Source of the DNA: an uncultured Bacteroidales bacterium
GTDB lineage: Bacteria; Bacteroidota; Bacteroidia; Bacteroidales; Paludibacteraceae
Reading direction: 5' to 3'
DNA: 64,000 bases
Assembly: GCA_900317885.1 (NCBI GenBank)
Contig: ONIM01000003.1
Coordinates: forward strand, 1 to 64,000
Shown here in pieces: positions 9,743 to 16,836 of the stretch (its first letter is position 1; every line of letters starts with the position of its first letter). The translations under genes were made by a program, and so were the position numbers. The notes under the pieces were generated by a model, which saw nothing but the letters and a program-made list of their open reading frames with translations, made no database searches and was not told where the DNA came from.

Positions 9743-9756
9743 GAGTCGTCGTATTT
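9726..9756. terminator. Perfect 10-bp hairpin between nlpC and tRNA-Leu
   Basis: AAATACGACG at 9726-9735 is the reverse complement of CGTCGTATTT at 9747-9756. The left arm overlaps the end of the NlpC gene. There is no long T run, so termination strength is uncertain. It lies between two convergent genes and could serve both. Confidence 0.6.
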
Positions 9757-9833
9757 CGTACCCAAAGGGTTGTTTCATTCTGTACCGCGAGTGGGACTTG
9801 AACCCACACAGCCATCACTGGCCAAAGGATTTT

Positions 9834-10521
9834 CGTACATTCGCTGTCGATCATTCAGCGTCTGCTTGGACTATGTCTTAACCATATCCCGTAGGACGTA
9901 GGTTGTGGGTATATAGTCTCTACACATTTAGGCGTTGCCGCCACTTAGCTCGGCGTTCTTGACATTTATAAGGCTGTCACCTTCGCCGAATTAGCCCACT
10001 TCTACTTCAGGCCTTTCGACCTGAGCACTCTTTACCTTTGTTTTTACCTCGATAATTGGTAGTTAGTGCGTGGCAGTTAGGGCATAGTAGTTGGAGATTT
10101 TCCAACCGTTGGTCATCGCGTATAGCATTGATGTGATGTAACTCCAACGCTATCGGTTGTCCTTGCCATTCTGTCAATCCGCAACATTCACACTTACGTT
10201 GCTTAATACCTTCGCGGAGCAAACGCTCACGCAAATGATTTGCGTTCACAAATGTAGAATGTTCTACCAAAATCATCTCTAACGGTTGAGGCGCTCGGAG
10301 TGGCTTGTGCCGTATTCCTTGATTCCAGCCCTGTCCCGTCATGCGAGAGGTGTCGAGGTGTAACTCTTGAATCTTGCGTTTAACGGTGTCGTAGTTGCTT
10401 CCGGCTACACGCAAGTGTAACTTCTCAATTACTTGCGCATAAGAGAAACTTGTACGTACCGCTTCTACAAAATCCTGATCAGTCCATTTTCGTTTAGACA
10501 TAAGCAAAAAATGTTTCGCTA
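9834..10521 (-). mobile_element. Group I self-splicing intron in tRNA-Leu(UAA), 688 bases
   Basis: All core helices can be traced on the minus strand. P1: exon AGGACUU with guide GAGUGCU (10024-10030), ending in a U-G pair at the splice site. P2: UCAGGUC/GGCCUGA closed by GAAA (10007-10024). P3: GUGGG (9995-9999) with CCCAC (9905-9909). P4: UUCGGCG (9984-9990) with CGCCGAG (9949-9955). P5: UGACA/UGUCA. P6: GGCG-GCAA-CGCC (9931-9942). P7: GACUAU (9913-9918) with AUAGUC (9869-9874). P8: AACC/GGUU. P9: CGCUG/CAGCG (9842-9860). The R and S signatures GUAGAGACUAUA and AAGACAUAGUCC are present. The intron ends in G. An HNH gene occupies the P1 loop. Confidence 0.93.
10007..10501 (-). CDS. HNH homing endonuclease encoded in the intron
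   Basis: This is a 164-residue protein starting at ATG 10501 (MSKRKWTDQDF). A TTG two codons earlier is a less likely start. The N-terminal half (WTDQDFVEAVRTSFSYAQVI) looks like a helical DNA-recognition region. The C-terminal half is a zinc-bound HNH domain: CECCG, then ELHHINAIRDDQRLENL, then CPNCHAL. In intron-borne enzymes of this type the nuclease cuts intron-free alleles and promotes intron spread. Here it would act on the tRNA-Leu gene; that target is inferred from position. The start lies about 20 bases after the 5' splice site, and the stop codon is part of intron helix P2. Confidence 0.88.
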   Translation of the reverse strand: MSKRKWTDQDFVEAVRTSFSYAQVIEKLHLRVAGSNYDTVKRKIQELHLDTSRMTGQGWNQGIRHKPLRAPQPLEMILVEHSTFVNANHLRERLLREGIKQRKCECCGLTEWQGQPIALELHHINAIRDDQRLENLQLLCPNCHALTTNYRGKNKGKECSGRKA

Positions 10522-10581
10522 AAGTCCTTCGTGTCTACCGATTCCACCATCGCGGCGCGCTTGATTTTTCAAAATCGGGTG

Positions 10582-10613
10582 CAAAGGTACTGCTTTTTTT
10601 TGATATTACCAAA
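10582..10613 (-). promoter_or_regulatory. Promoter of tRNA-Leu
   Basis: On the minus strand TTTG (10610-10613) and TACCTTTG (10582-10589) are 20 bases apart. The tRNA 5' end is at 10556, about 25 bases downstream, so a short leader would be removed by RNase P. The leader holds GATTTTgAAAAATC, a small palindrome. Confidence 0.85.
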
Positions 10614-10649
10614 TATTTTCATAAAAAAATGATTTTATTGCCCGTGTAC

Positions 10650-10680
10650 TTGCGTATATGGAAAAAATTTAGTACCTTTG
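10650..10680 (+). promoter_or_regulatory. Promoter of the HD-lpxD-lpxC-lpxA operon
   Basis: TTG at 10650-10652 and TACCTTTG at 10673-10680 fit the Bacteroidota consensus. The ATG follows 14 bases after the TTTG end. It is back to back with the tRNA-Leu promoter. Confidence 0.8.
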
Positions 10681-10694
10681 CGCACTTTTATATT

Positions 10695-11924
10695 ATGGCA
10701 AATAAACGCAAGATTATAAACGACCCGGTTTTCGGATTTCTGACTATTCCGAACGAATTGATATACGATGTATTGCAGCACCCATACGTGCAGCGTCTGA
10801 GCCGCATTAAGCAGTTGGGTCTCTCCTATCTGGTGTACCCCGGCGCGGTACATACGCGTTTCGGGCACTCTATCGGTGCAATGCACCTCATGCAGGAGGC
10901 GATTCTCTCGCTCCGCACCAAAGGTGTGGAGATCACCGACGAGGAGGCGACGGCAGCGCAGATAGCTATCCTGCTGCATGACATCGGCCACGGGCCTTTC
11001 TCCCATGTACTGGAACATACGATCGTCAACGGCGTTACCCATGAGGATATATCCCTTCTCATGATGATGCGCATCAACGAGGACCTCAACGGCCAGCTTG
11101 ACACGGCGATCGCGATCTTCAAGAACGAGTATCCCAAGCATTTCCTCCACCAGCTGATCAGTTCGCAGCTGGACGTCGATCGTATGGATTACCTCTGCCG
11201 TGACAGCTTTTTTACGGGCGTGCAGGAGGGCCGCGTGGCGAGCGAGCGTCTCTTGAAGATGCTCGACGTGCGCGACGACCGGCTCGTGGTGCAGGTGAAG
11301 GGCATCTATTCCGTCGAGAAATTTCTCGTAGCGCGCCGCCTGATGTACTGGCAGGTCTATCTGCATAAGACCTCCGTGGCGGCGGAGCAGCACCTGATCA
11401 AGATCCTGAGCCGCGCCAAGGAGCTTGCCCGCAGCGGCAAAGAACTCTTCTGCGCGCCGTCCCTTCGGTACTTCCTCTATCAGCCCGTCTCTATGGCGCA
11501 GTTTGCGCCGCGGAGCGAAGCGCTGGACCAATACGCACTCCTGGACGACAACGACGTGCTCTCTGCTATCAAGGCATGGATCAGCAGCGACGACAAGGTG
11601 CTGAGGCTCCTGAGCGAGAGTTTTATCAACCGCAACCTCTTCCGCGGCGAGTTGCTCGATGCGCCTCTTAGCCCGGCAGACATCGCTTCTCTTAACGACC
11701 GTTACGCCAAGGATTTCGGTCTGACGGCGGAAGATGCTTCGTACCTCTGGAGCGAGCATGTATCTACCTCCAATACGTATTCCGAGAAGGCCGACACGAT
11801 CGATATCCTCTACTCCGACGGTACGGTACGCGATATAGCCAACGCCAGCGAGATACTCGACCTCGCCGCCCTGACCCGGAAACCCATCAAACGATATATA
11901 TTCAAATACAGATATGGAATTTAG
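10695..11924 (+). CDS. HD superfamily phosphohydrolase (409 aa)
   Basis: This is a metal-dependent phosphohydrolase of the YdhJ/dNTPase-like HD family. The metal ligands are visible: His53 in HTRFGHS, His95-Asp96 in LLHDIGHG, and a later Asp in SSQLDVDRMDYL. The natural substrate is not known; related enzymes hydrolyse nucleotides. I chose the ATG at 10695 because it follows the promoter; the longer frame begins upstream of it. Its end overlaps lpxD by 11 bases. In Bacteroidota this gene commonly leads the lipid A gene cluster, and that arrangement is kept here. Confidence 0.88.
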   Translation: MANKRKIINDPVFGFLTIPNELIYDVLQHPYVQRLSRIKQLGLSYLVYPGAVHTRFGHSIGAMHLMQEAILSLRTKGVEITDEEATAAQIAILLHDIGHGPFSHVLEHTIVNGVTHEDISLLMMMRINEDLNGQLDTAIAIFKNEYPKHFLHQLISSQLDVDRMDYLCRDSFFTGVQEGRVASERLLKMLDVRDDRLVVQVKGIYSVEKFLVARRLMYWQVYLHKTSVAAEQHLIKILSRAKELARSGKELFCAPSLRYFLYQPVSMAQFAPRSEALDQYALLDDNDVLSAIKAWISSDDKVLRLLSESFINRNLFRGELLDAPLSPADIASLNDRYAKDFGLTAEDASYLWSEHVSTSNTYSEKADTIDILYSDGTVRDIANASEILDLAALTRKPIKRYIFKYRYGI

Positions 11925-12930
11925 TGCACAACAGATAGCCGCCCTCTTGGGCGGAGAGTTATTCGGCAACGCCAATGCCAAGGTGAGCGACGTCGCTCCG
12001 ATTGAGCAGGCGGAATCCAAACATCTCTCTTTCGTGACGGAAGAGAAATATATCCCCTGCTTGCAATCTACCCAAGCCGGCGTGGTGCTGATTACCCGCT
12101 CGCTGGTAGAAGGTAAGATTGCCTTCCCGGACGGCGAAGGCAAAGCCGACGGCGCCTTCATCCTCGTGGAGAACGCCCGCGGCGCAATGGGACAGCTCTT
12201 AGCGATGGTCAGCAAAACGATGTTCCCCGCTAAGAAAGGTATCGAGCAGCCCTCCTTCATCTCCGAAGGGGTTGCCGTCCCCGCAGACGCATACGTAGGC
12301 GCGTTCGCTTATATCGGGAAGAACGTGCGTCTGGGCGAGGGAGTACAGCTGTACCCCAACGTCTATATCGGCGATAATGTCACCATCGGCAAGGGTACCA
12401 TCCTCTATGCCGGCGTGAAGATCTATGCTAACTGCCGCGTCGGCGAGGGATGTATCCTCCATGCCGGCGTAGTCATCGGCGCAGACGGATTCGGCTTCGA
12501 ACCCGATGCACAGGGCGTCAATCAGAAGATCCCGCAGATCGGTAACGTCATCATCGAGGACGACGTGGAGATAGGTGCCAACACTACCATCGACCGCGCC
12601 ATGATGGGTTCGACCATCGTACGCAAGAACGCGAAGATAGATAACCTCGTCCAGGTGGCGCATAATGTGGAGGTGGGCGAATCGACCTTCCTCTGCGCGC
12701 AGGTAGGTATAGCCGGTTCTACCAAGGTCGGCAAACATTGTATCCTCGCCGGCCAGGTTGGAGTAGCGGGACATATCGAGATCGCCGATAACTGTATCTT
12801 CGGAGCCCAGAGCGGCATCGCCAATTCGATCAAGAAACCCGGTATGTACATGGGTTATCCGGCTATTGACGCAGGCATCTGGCGCCGCGCGGTAGTCCGG
12901 TTCAAACAATCAGGAACAAGAAAAAACTAA
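11914..12930 (+). CDS. lpxD: UDP-3-O-acylglucosamine N-acyltransferase LpxD
   Basis: LpxD adds the second hydroxyacyl chain to UDP-3-O-acyl-glucosamine in lipid A synthesis. The 338-residue protein has the family's N-terminal uridine-binding region (SFVTEEKYIPCLQSTQAGVVL). A long left-handed beta-helix of hexapeptide repeats follows, for example VRLGEGVQLYPNVYIGDNV, with GADGFGFEPD and the catalytic His in LVQVAHNVEVG. It sits between the HD gene and lpxC, four bases before lpxC. Confidence 0.95.
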   Translation: MEFSAQQIAALLGGELFGNANAKVSDVAPIEQAESKHLSFVTEEKYIPCLQSTQAGVVLITRSLVEGKIAFPDGEGKADGAFILVENARGAMGQLLAMVSKTMFPAKKGIEQPSFISEGVAVPADAYVGAFAYIGKNVRLGEGVQLYPNVYIGDNVTIGKGTILYAGVKIYANCRVGEGCILHAGVVIGADGFGFEPDAQGVNQKIPQIGNVIIEDDVEIGANTTIDRAMMGSTIVRKNAKIDNLVQVAHNVEVGESTFLCAQVGIAGSTKVGKHCILAGQVGVAGHIEIADNCIFGAQSGIANSIKKPGMYMGYPAIDAGIWRRAVVRFKQSGTRKN

Positions 12931-12934
12931 ACAC

Positions 12935-13837
12935 ATGAAACAGCATACTATCAAAGAGAGTTTCTCCCTCAGTTCGGTCGGTCTGCATACGGGTTTGCAT
13001 ATCACGGCGACGTTCAACCCTGCGCCGGCAAACACCGGCATCTGCCTGCGCCGCATCGATCTGCCTAAGCAACCCTGCTATCAGGCGCTGGCGGACTATG
13101 TCTCCGCTACCGAGCGCGGCACCGTGCTCGAGCACGGAAAATGGAAGGTATCGACCGTGGAGCACGCGCTGAGCGCCCTCTATGCCATGGGCGTGGATAA
13201 CTGTATTATCGACGTCGATGCACCCGAGATGCCGATCCTGGACGGTTCGGCGCGGTTCTTCGTCAAGGAGATCCAGCGCGTAGGCCTCGAGGAGCAAGAC
13301 GCTGAGCAGAAAATATATGTCGTGACAGAGCCTATCGAGTATATCTCCGAGCACGGCAATAGGATGCGTATCGAGCCTTGCGACCATTACGAGGTAGATG
13401 TCACGATCGCTTTTCAGTCGGTTCTCCTGCGTGAGCAGCACGCTACGCTGACCGATCTGACGAAGTATCCCAAGGAGATTGCGTCGGCGCGTACCTTCTG
13501 CTTCGTACGCGAGATAGAACCCCTCCTGCGCGTCGGCCTGATCAAAGGCGGCGACCTGCAGAACGCACTCGTCATCTACGAGACGGAGATGTCCCAGGAA
13601 GGTATGGATTATTTCTGCGACAAGTTAGGCCAACCCCACCTCGATTCCAAGAAACTCGGTTACCTCTCCCCGCTGAACTACCAGAACGAGCCCGCGCGGC
13701 ATAAGCTGCTCGATGTCATCGGCGACCTCTCCCTCCTCGGCATGCGCCTCCAGGGACGCATCGTAACCTATAAACCCGGACACACCTTCAATACCCAGTG
13801 CGTCCGCCGATTAAGAAACCAAATATTAAGCGAATAA
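12935..13837 (+). CDS. lpxC: UDP-3-O-acyl-GlcNAc deacetylase LpxC, without the usual FabZ fusion
   Basis: LpxC is the zinc-dependent deacetylase that commits UDP-3-O-acyl-GlcNAc to lipid A. Visible hallmarks are SVGLHTG at the start, the zinc His in STVEHALSAL, DGSARFF, KGGDLQNALV, LDVIGDLSLLG and the C-terminal GHTFNTQ. The protein ends at 300 residues. In Bacteroides and many relatives LpxC is fused to the dehydratase FabZ (about 460 residues). Here the frame stops at NQILSE and lpxA begins three bases later, so no fabZ is present at this locus. Confidence 0.95.
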   Translation: MKQHTIKESFSLSSVGLHTGLHITATFNPAPANTGICLRRIDLPKQPCYQALADYVSATERGTVLEHGKWKVSTVEHALSALYAMGVDNCIIDVDAPEMPILDGSARFFVKEIQRVGLEEQDAEQKIYVVTEPIEYISEHGNRMRIEPCDHYEVDVTIAFQSVLLREQHATLTDLTKYPKEIASARTFCFVREIEPLLRVGLIKGGDLQNALVIYETEMSQEGMDYFCDKLGQPHLDSKKLGYLSPLNYQNEPARHKLLDVIGDLSLLGMRLQGRIVTYKPGHTFNTQCVRRLRNQILSE

Positions 13838-13839
13838 AT

Positions 13840-14610
13840 ATGATTTCTCCTTTAGCATCTATTCATCCCGAAGCTAAGATCGGTGAGAATGTAGAGATCG
13901 GTCCTTTCGTTTGTATCGACCGGGACGTAGAGATCGGCGACGGATGTGTCATTGATTCCAACGCTACTATCTGCCGCTATACCAAATTAGGCAAGAACTG
14001 CCATGTCTTCCCCTCCGCCGTCATCGGCGCTATCCCGCAGGACCTGAAGTTCCACGGCGAAGAGACCTGGACTCTCATCGGCGACAATAACGTCCTGCGT
14101 GAGTTCGTTACCGTTCACCGCGGTACATTCAGCAAGGGCAAGACCGTCATCGGCAATAATAACCTCATCATGGCTTACTGCCACGTGGCGCACGACTGCA
14201 TCCTGCATGACCATATCATCATGTCTAACTGTACCCAGCTCGCCGGCGAGGTGGAGGTGGACGATTTCGCCATCATCGGCGGCGGTACGCTTGTTCATCA
14301 GTTCAGCCATATCGGCGGCCACGTGATGGTACAGGGCGGCTCGAAGATCAACAAGGATGTACCGCCGTTCGCTATCGCAGCCCGCGAGCCTATCTCCTAT
14401 TGCGGCATCAACTCTGTCGGTCTCAACCGCCGCGGATTCACACCCGAGCAGATTCATACCATCCAGGAGGTGTACCGCATCATCTATAACAGCGGTCTGA
14501 ATACTACCCAGGCGCTCGCCAAGATAGAAGTGGAGATGCCTGCTACCCCTGAACGGGATATGATTGTTAGTTTTGTGAAGAATTCGCCAAGAGGAATCAT
14601 TAAAGGATAA
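13840..14610 (+). CDS. lpxA: Acyl-ACP--UDP-GlcNAc O-acyltransferase LpxA
   Basis: LpxA catalyses the first acylation of UDP-GlcNAc in lipid A synthesis. The 256-residue protein begins MISPLASIHPEAKIG. Hexapeptide repeats follow (IGENVEIGPFVCID), then the conserved MAYCHVAHDCILHDH with the catalytic His, and a C-terminal helical part (NRRGFTPEQIHTIQEVYRII). The start at 13840 follows the lpxC stop. An upstream ATG inside lpxC is rejected because its extra residues lack family similarity. Confidence 0.95.
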   Translation: MISPLASIHPEAKIGENVEIGPFVCIDRDVEIGDGCVIDSNATICRYTKLGKNCHVFPSAVIGAIPQDLKFHGEETWTLIGDNNVLREFVTVHRGTFSKGKTVIGNNNLIMAYCHVAHDCILHDHIIMSNCTQLAGEVEVDDFAIIGGGTLVHQFSHIGGHVMVQGGSKINKDVPPFAIAAREPISYCGINSVGLNRRGFTPEQIHTIQEVYRIIYNSGLNTTQALAKIEVEMPATPERDMIVSFVKNSPRGIIKG

Positions 14611-14617
14611 CAATAGT

Positions 14618-16387
14618 ATGGAAAACGATAAGATGATAAATGAGCCGGAGGCTCGGAGTCTCAATTTTATTGAGCAGATCGTAGAGAAAGATCTCGCAGA
14701 AGGAGTGAATAACGGACGTATCCAGACCCGTTTCCCGCCAGAGCCGAACGGCTACCTGCATATCGGTCACGTCAAGGCCATCTGTATGGACTTCGGTATC
14801 GCGGAGAAATACAACGGCGTTTGTAACCTCCGTTTTGACGACACGAACCCGGCTAAGGAAGACACCGAGTACGTAGAGACCATCGAGCGCGATATCCGCT
14901 GGCTTGGCTTCAAATGGGGTCAGATCTTCTACGCCTCCGATTATTTCCAGCAGCTCTACGACCTCGCTATTATGTTCATCAAACAAGGCAAGGCCTACGT
15001 CGATGAGCAGACGGCGGAGCAGATAGCCGAGCAGAAAGGTACGCCTACCGAACCCGGCGTGGCTTCGCCTTACCGTGACCGGCCGATAGAAGAGAACCTG
15101 CGTCTCTTCGAGGCCATGCAGCGCGGCGAGATAGAGGAGGGTAAGATGGTGCTGCGCGCGAAGATCGACATGGCGAACCCGAACATGCATTTCCGCGATC
15201 CGATCATGTACCGCATCATCACCTCGCACCCTCACCACCGTACCGGACGCAAGTGGAACGTCTATCCGATGTACGACTTCGCCCACGGACAATCCGACTA
15301 TTTCGAGGGCGTGACGCACTCGATCTGTACCCTCGAGTTTGAGGTTCACCGTCCGCTCTATGACTATTTCATCGACCAGTTCAGCGGACCGAACTTCTGC
15401 GGCCTCTCGCCGTACGGCCCGGACTATCGCCCGAAACAACGCGAGTTCAACCGCCTGAACATCACCTATACCGTGATGTCCAAGCGTAAGATGCTGCAAC
15501 TCGTCAAGGAAGGGCTTGTAGCCGGCTGGGACGACCCGCGTATGCCGACCGTCTGCGGTCTGCGTCGCCGCGGCTATACCCCGCAAGCTATCCGCACCTT
15601 CATGGATAAGATCGGCTACACCAAGGTAGAAGGCATGATCGACCAGGGTCTCCTGGAGCATACGATCCGCGAGGATCTCAAGGAGACCGCTCCACGCGTA
15701 TGCGCCATCTTCGACCCCGTCAAACTCATCATCACCAACTACGAGGGTGCCGGCGAGACCATCATCGCGGAGAATATCGACGGGCATGAGGAACTCGGTA
15801 CCCGCGAGATGCAATTCGGTAAGGAGCTGTGGATTGAGCGCGGCGACTTCCTTGAGGAAGCGGATAATAAGTTCTACCGCCTCTCTCCCGGCGGCCGCGA
15901 GGTTCGTCTCAAGGCCTCCTATATCATTCAGGCTACCGGTTGCGAGAAAGATGCCGACGGCAAGATCACGACCGTCTATGCTACCTACGACCCGAATTCC
16001 AAGTCCGGCACCGAAGGTGGCAACCGCAAGACCAAAGCGACCATCAACTGGGTGGAGTGCAAGTCCGCACTCGATGCCGAGGTACGTCTCTATGACCGCC
16101 TCTTCGCCGTCGAGAACCCCTCTGCCGAGGAAGGTGATTTCCGCGACCTGCTTAACCCTAACAGCCTCGAGGTGAAGACCATCAAGATCGAGGGTTCCCT
16201 CCGTGCGGAACTTCTGTCAGCGAAGCGGTCTGTCAGCGAAAGAGGTCTGTCTTCTGACAACGAAGTGGTCTCTTATAACCACTATCAGTTGCTCAAGCAG
16301 GGCTACTTTGTCGTCGATCCCGACACGACTGCCGATCACCTCGTCCTCAACCGCACCTGCTCGCTCAAAGATAATTACCTCAAATAA
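14618..16387 (+). CDS. glnS: Glutaminyl-tRNA synthetase GlnS
   Basis: This enzyme charges tRNA-Gln. It is a class I synthetase: the HIGH motif is in PEPNGYLHIGHVKAI near residue 42, and the KMSKS equivalent is VMSKRKM near residue 286. The N-terminal catalytic half is followed by the beta-barrel anticodon-binding domains. Near the C-terminus, about residues 530-549, an unusual Ser-rich stretch (LSAKRSVSERGLSSDNEVV) interrupts the normal barrel. Its DNA is a tandem of AGCGAAGCGGTCTGTC-like units found in other genes of this window. The frame is preserved and the conserved end (YFVVDPDTTADH) follows, so the enzyme is probably active. The next gene's start overlaps the stop. Confidence 0.95.
   Translation: MENDKMINEPEARSLNFIEQIVEKDLAEGVNNGRIQTRFPPEPNGYLHIGHVKAICMDFGIAEKYNGVCNLRFDDTNPAKEDTEYVETIERDIRWLGFKWGQIFYASDYFQQLYDLAIMFIKQGKAYVDEQTAEQIAEQKGTPTEPGVASPYRDRPIEENLRLFEAMQRGEIEEGKMVLRAKIDMANPNMHFRDPIMYRIITSHPHHRTGRKWNVYPMYDFAHGQSDYFEGVTHSICTLEFEVHRPLYDYFIDQFSGPNFCGLSPYGPDYRPKQREFNRLNITYTVMSKRKMLQLVKEGLVAGWDDPRMPTVCGLRRRGYTPQAIRTFMDKIGYTKVEGMIDQGLLEHTIREDLKETAPRVCAIFDPVKLIITNYEGAGETIIAENIDGHEELGTREMQFGKELWIERGDFLEEADNKFYRLSPGGREVRLKASYIIQATGCEKDADGKITTVYATYDPNSKSGTEGGNRKTKATINWVECKSALDAEVRLYDRLFAVENPSAEEGDFRDLLNPNSLEVKTIKIEGSLRAELLSAKRSVSERGLSSDNEVVSYNHYQLLKQGYFVVDPDTTADHLVLNRTCSLKDNYLK
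16209..16272 (+). repeat. In-frame repeat cluster, family A, in glnS
   Basis: Three degenerate units of the type CTGTCAGCGAAGCGGT, CTGTCAGCGAAAGAGGT and CTGTC..GACAACGAAGTGGT stand in tandem inside glnS. They are the reverse complement of the AGACCGCT..GCTGAC units at 37003-37073. Confidence 0.75.
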
Positions 16388-16836
16388 TGAAGACTCGTCT
16401 TCAAAACAACAAAGAGCAGATCTTCTGCGACTGGCGGCACCGATGGGTGCGCCTCACGCCGGAAGAGTGGGTTAGACAGCAGTTGCTTCACCGCATGGTG
16501 GAGCAACTTGGTTTTCCCGCTTCGCTCATCGCCGTTGAAGCTGCTTTTCATCTCCCTTCCCTTCAGGGAGGGGATGGGGGTAGGCTTATTCGATGCGACG
16601 CCGTGGTTTATGACGCCTCTCTGCAGCCCCTGATGATTATCGAGTGCAAGGCGGAGACCGTCCCTCTGACCCAGAAGACCCTCGACCAAGCCCTCACGTA
16701 TAACCGTAAACTATCCGTGCCGTACCTGCTCCTGCATAACGGCCCGCAATCCATATTCGTAACACTTAACCCGGATGGAACAAATTTTTACGCTCAACGA
16801 TGCCCTGGATACGCCGACCTTTTACGGCGTGAATAA
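16387..16836 (+). CDS. HsdR N-terminal-like protein with PD-(D/E)XK nuclease fold (149 aa)
   Basis: The protein resembles the N-terminal domain of type I restriction R subunits. In Bacteroidota this often occurs alone as a short conserved protein. The nuclease-type residues are visible in RCDAVVYD and PLMIIECKAE, giving D...ECK. No helicase part and no methylase gene are nearby, so a restriction role is unlikely and the function is unknown. It starts in the TAATGA junction with glnS. Its last 62 bases overlap phoH in another frame. A palindromic repeat (16551-16586) is inserted in frame and adds roughly LPSLQGGDGGRL before the conserved RCDAV. Confidence 0.8.
   Translation: MKTRLQNNKEQIFCDWRHRWVRLTPEEWVRQQLLHRMVEQLGFPASLIAVEAAFHLPSLQGGDGGRLIRCDAVVYDASLQPLMIIECKAETVPLTQKTLDQALTYNRKLSVPYLLLHNGPQSIFVTLNPDGTNFYAQRCPGYADLLRRE
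16551..16586 (+). repeat. Palindromic repeat, family B, copy 1
   Basis: CTCCCTTCCCTTCAGGGAGG followed by GGATGGGGGTAGGCT. The arms CTCCCT and AGGGAG pair. The same element occurs in inverted orientation at 28719-28755. This copy is translated inside the HsdR_N-like protein. Confidence 0.8.

Larger units (their letters stand above)
9783..10556 (-). tRNA. tRNA-Leu(UAA), split by a group I intron
   Basis: The 5' exon is 10522-10556 and the 3' exon 9783-9833, giving an 86-base mature tRNA. The acceptor arms GCCGCGA and TCGCGGT pair, with a G-U at the first pair. The D arm GGTGGAATCGGTAGACAC is typical of leucine tRNA. The anticodon stem is AAGGA/TCCTT around the loop CTTAAAA, so the anticodon is UAA. 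A variable arm and a normal T arm (GTGGG TTCAAGT CCCAC) follow. The break lies after U34. No CCA is encoded. Without the intron the gene looks fully functional, so I read it as intact and spliced rather than broken. Confidence 0.92.

Noticed and set aside
9783..10556. A broken tRNA-Leu pseudogene with an inserted reading frame
   Set aside because: Both exons pair perfectly into one tRNA and all group I intron helices are present, so splicing explains the gap better than decay.
10635..12260. A 541-codon open frame on the minus strand opposite the HD and lpxD genes
   Set aside because: Both genes on the other strand have complete family motifs. The minus frame has no motif and crosses a promoter.
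16387..16836. A type I restriction system
   Set aside because: Only the N-terminal nuclease-like domain is present; no helicase part, specificity subunit or methylase is in the neighbourhood.
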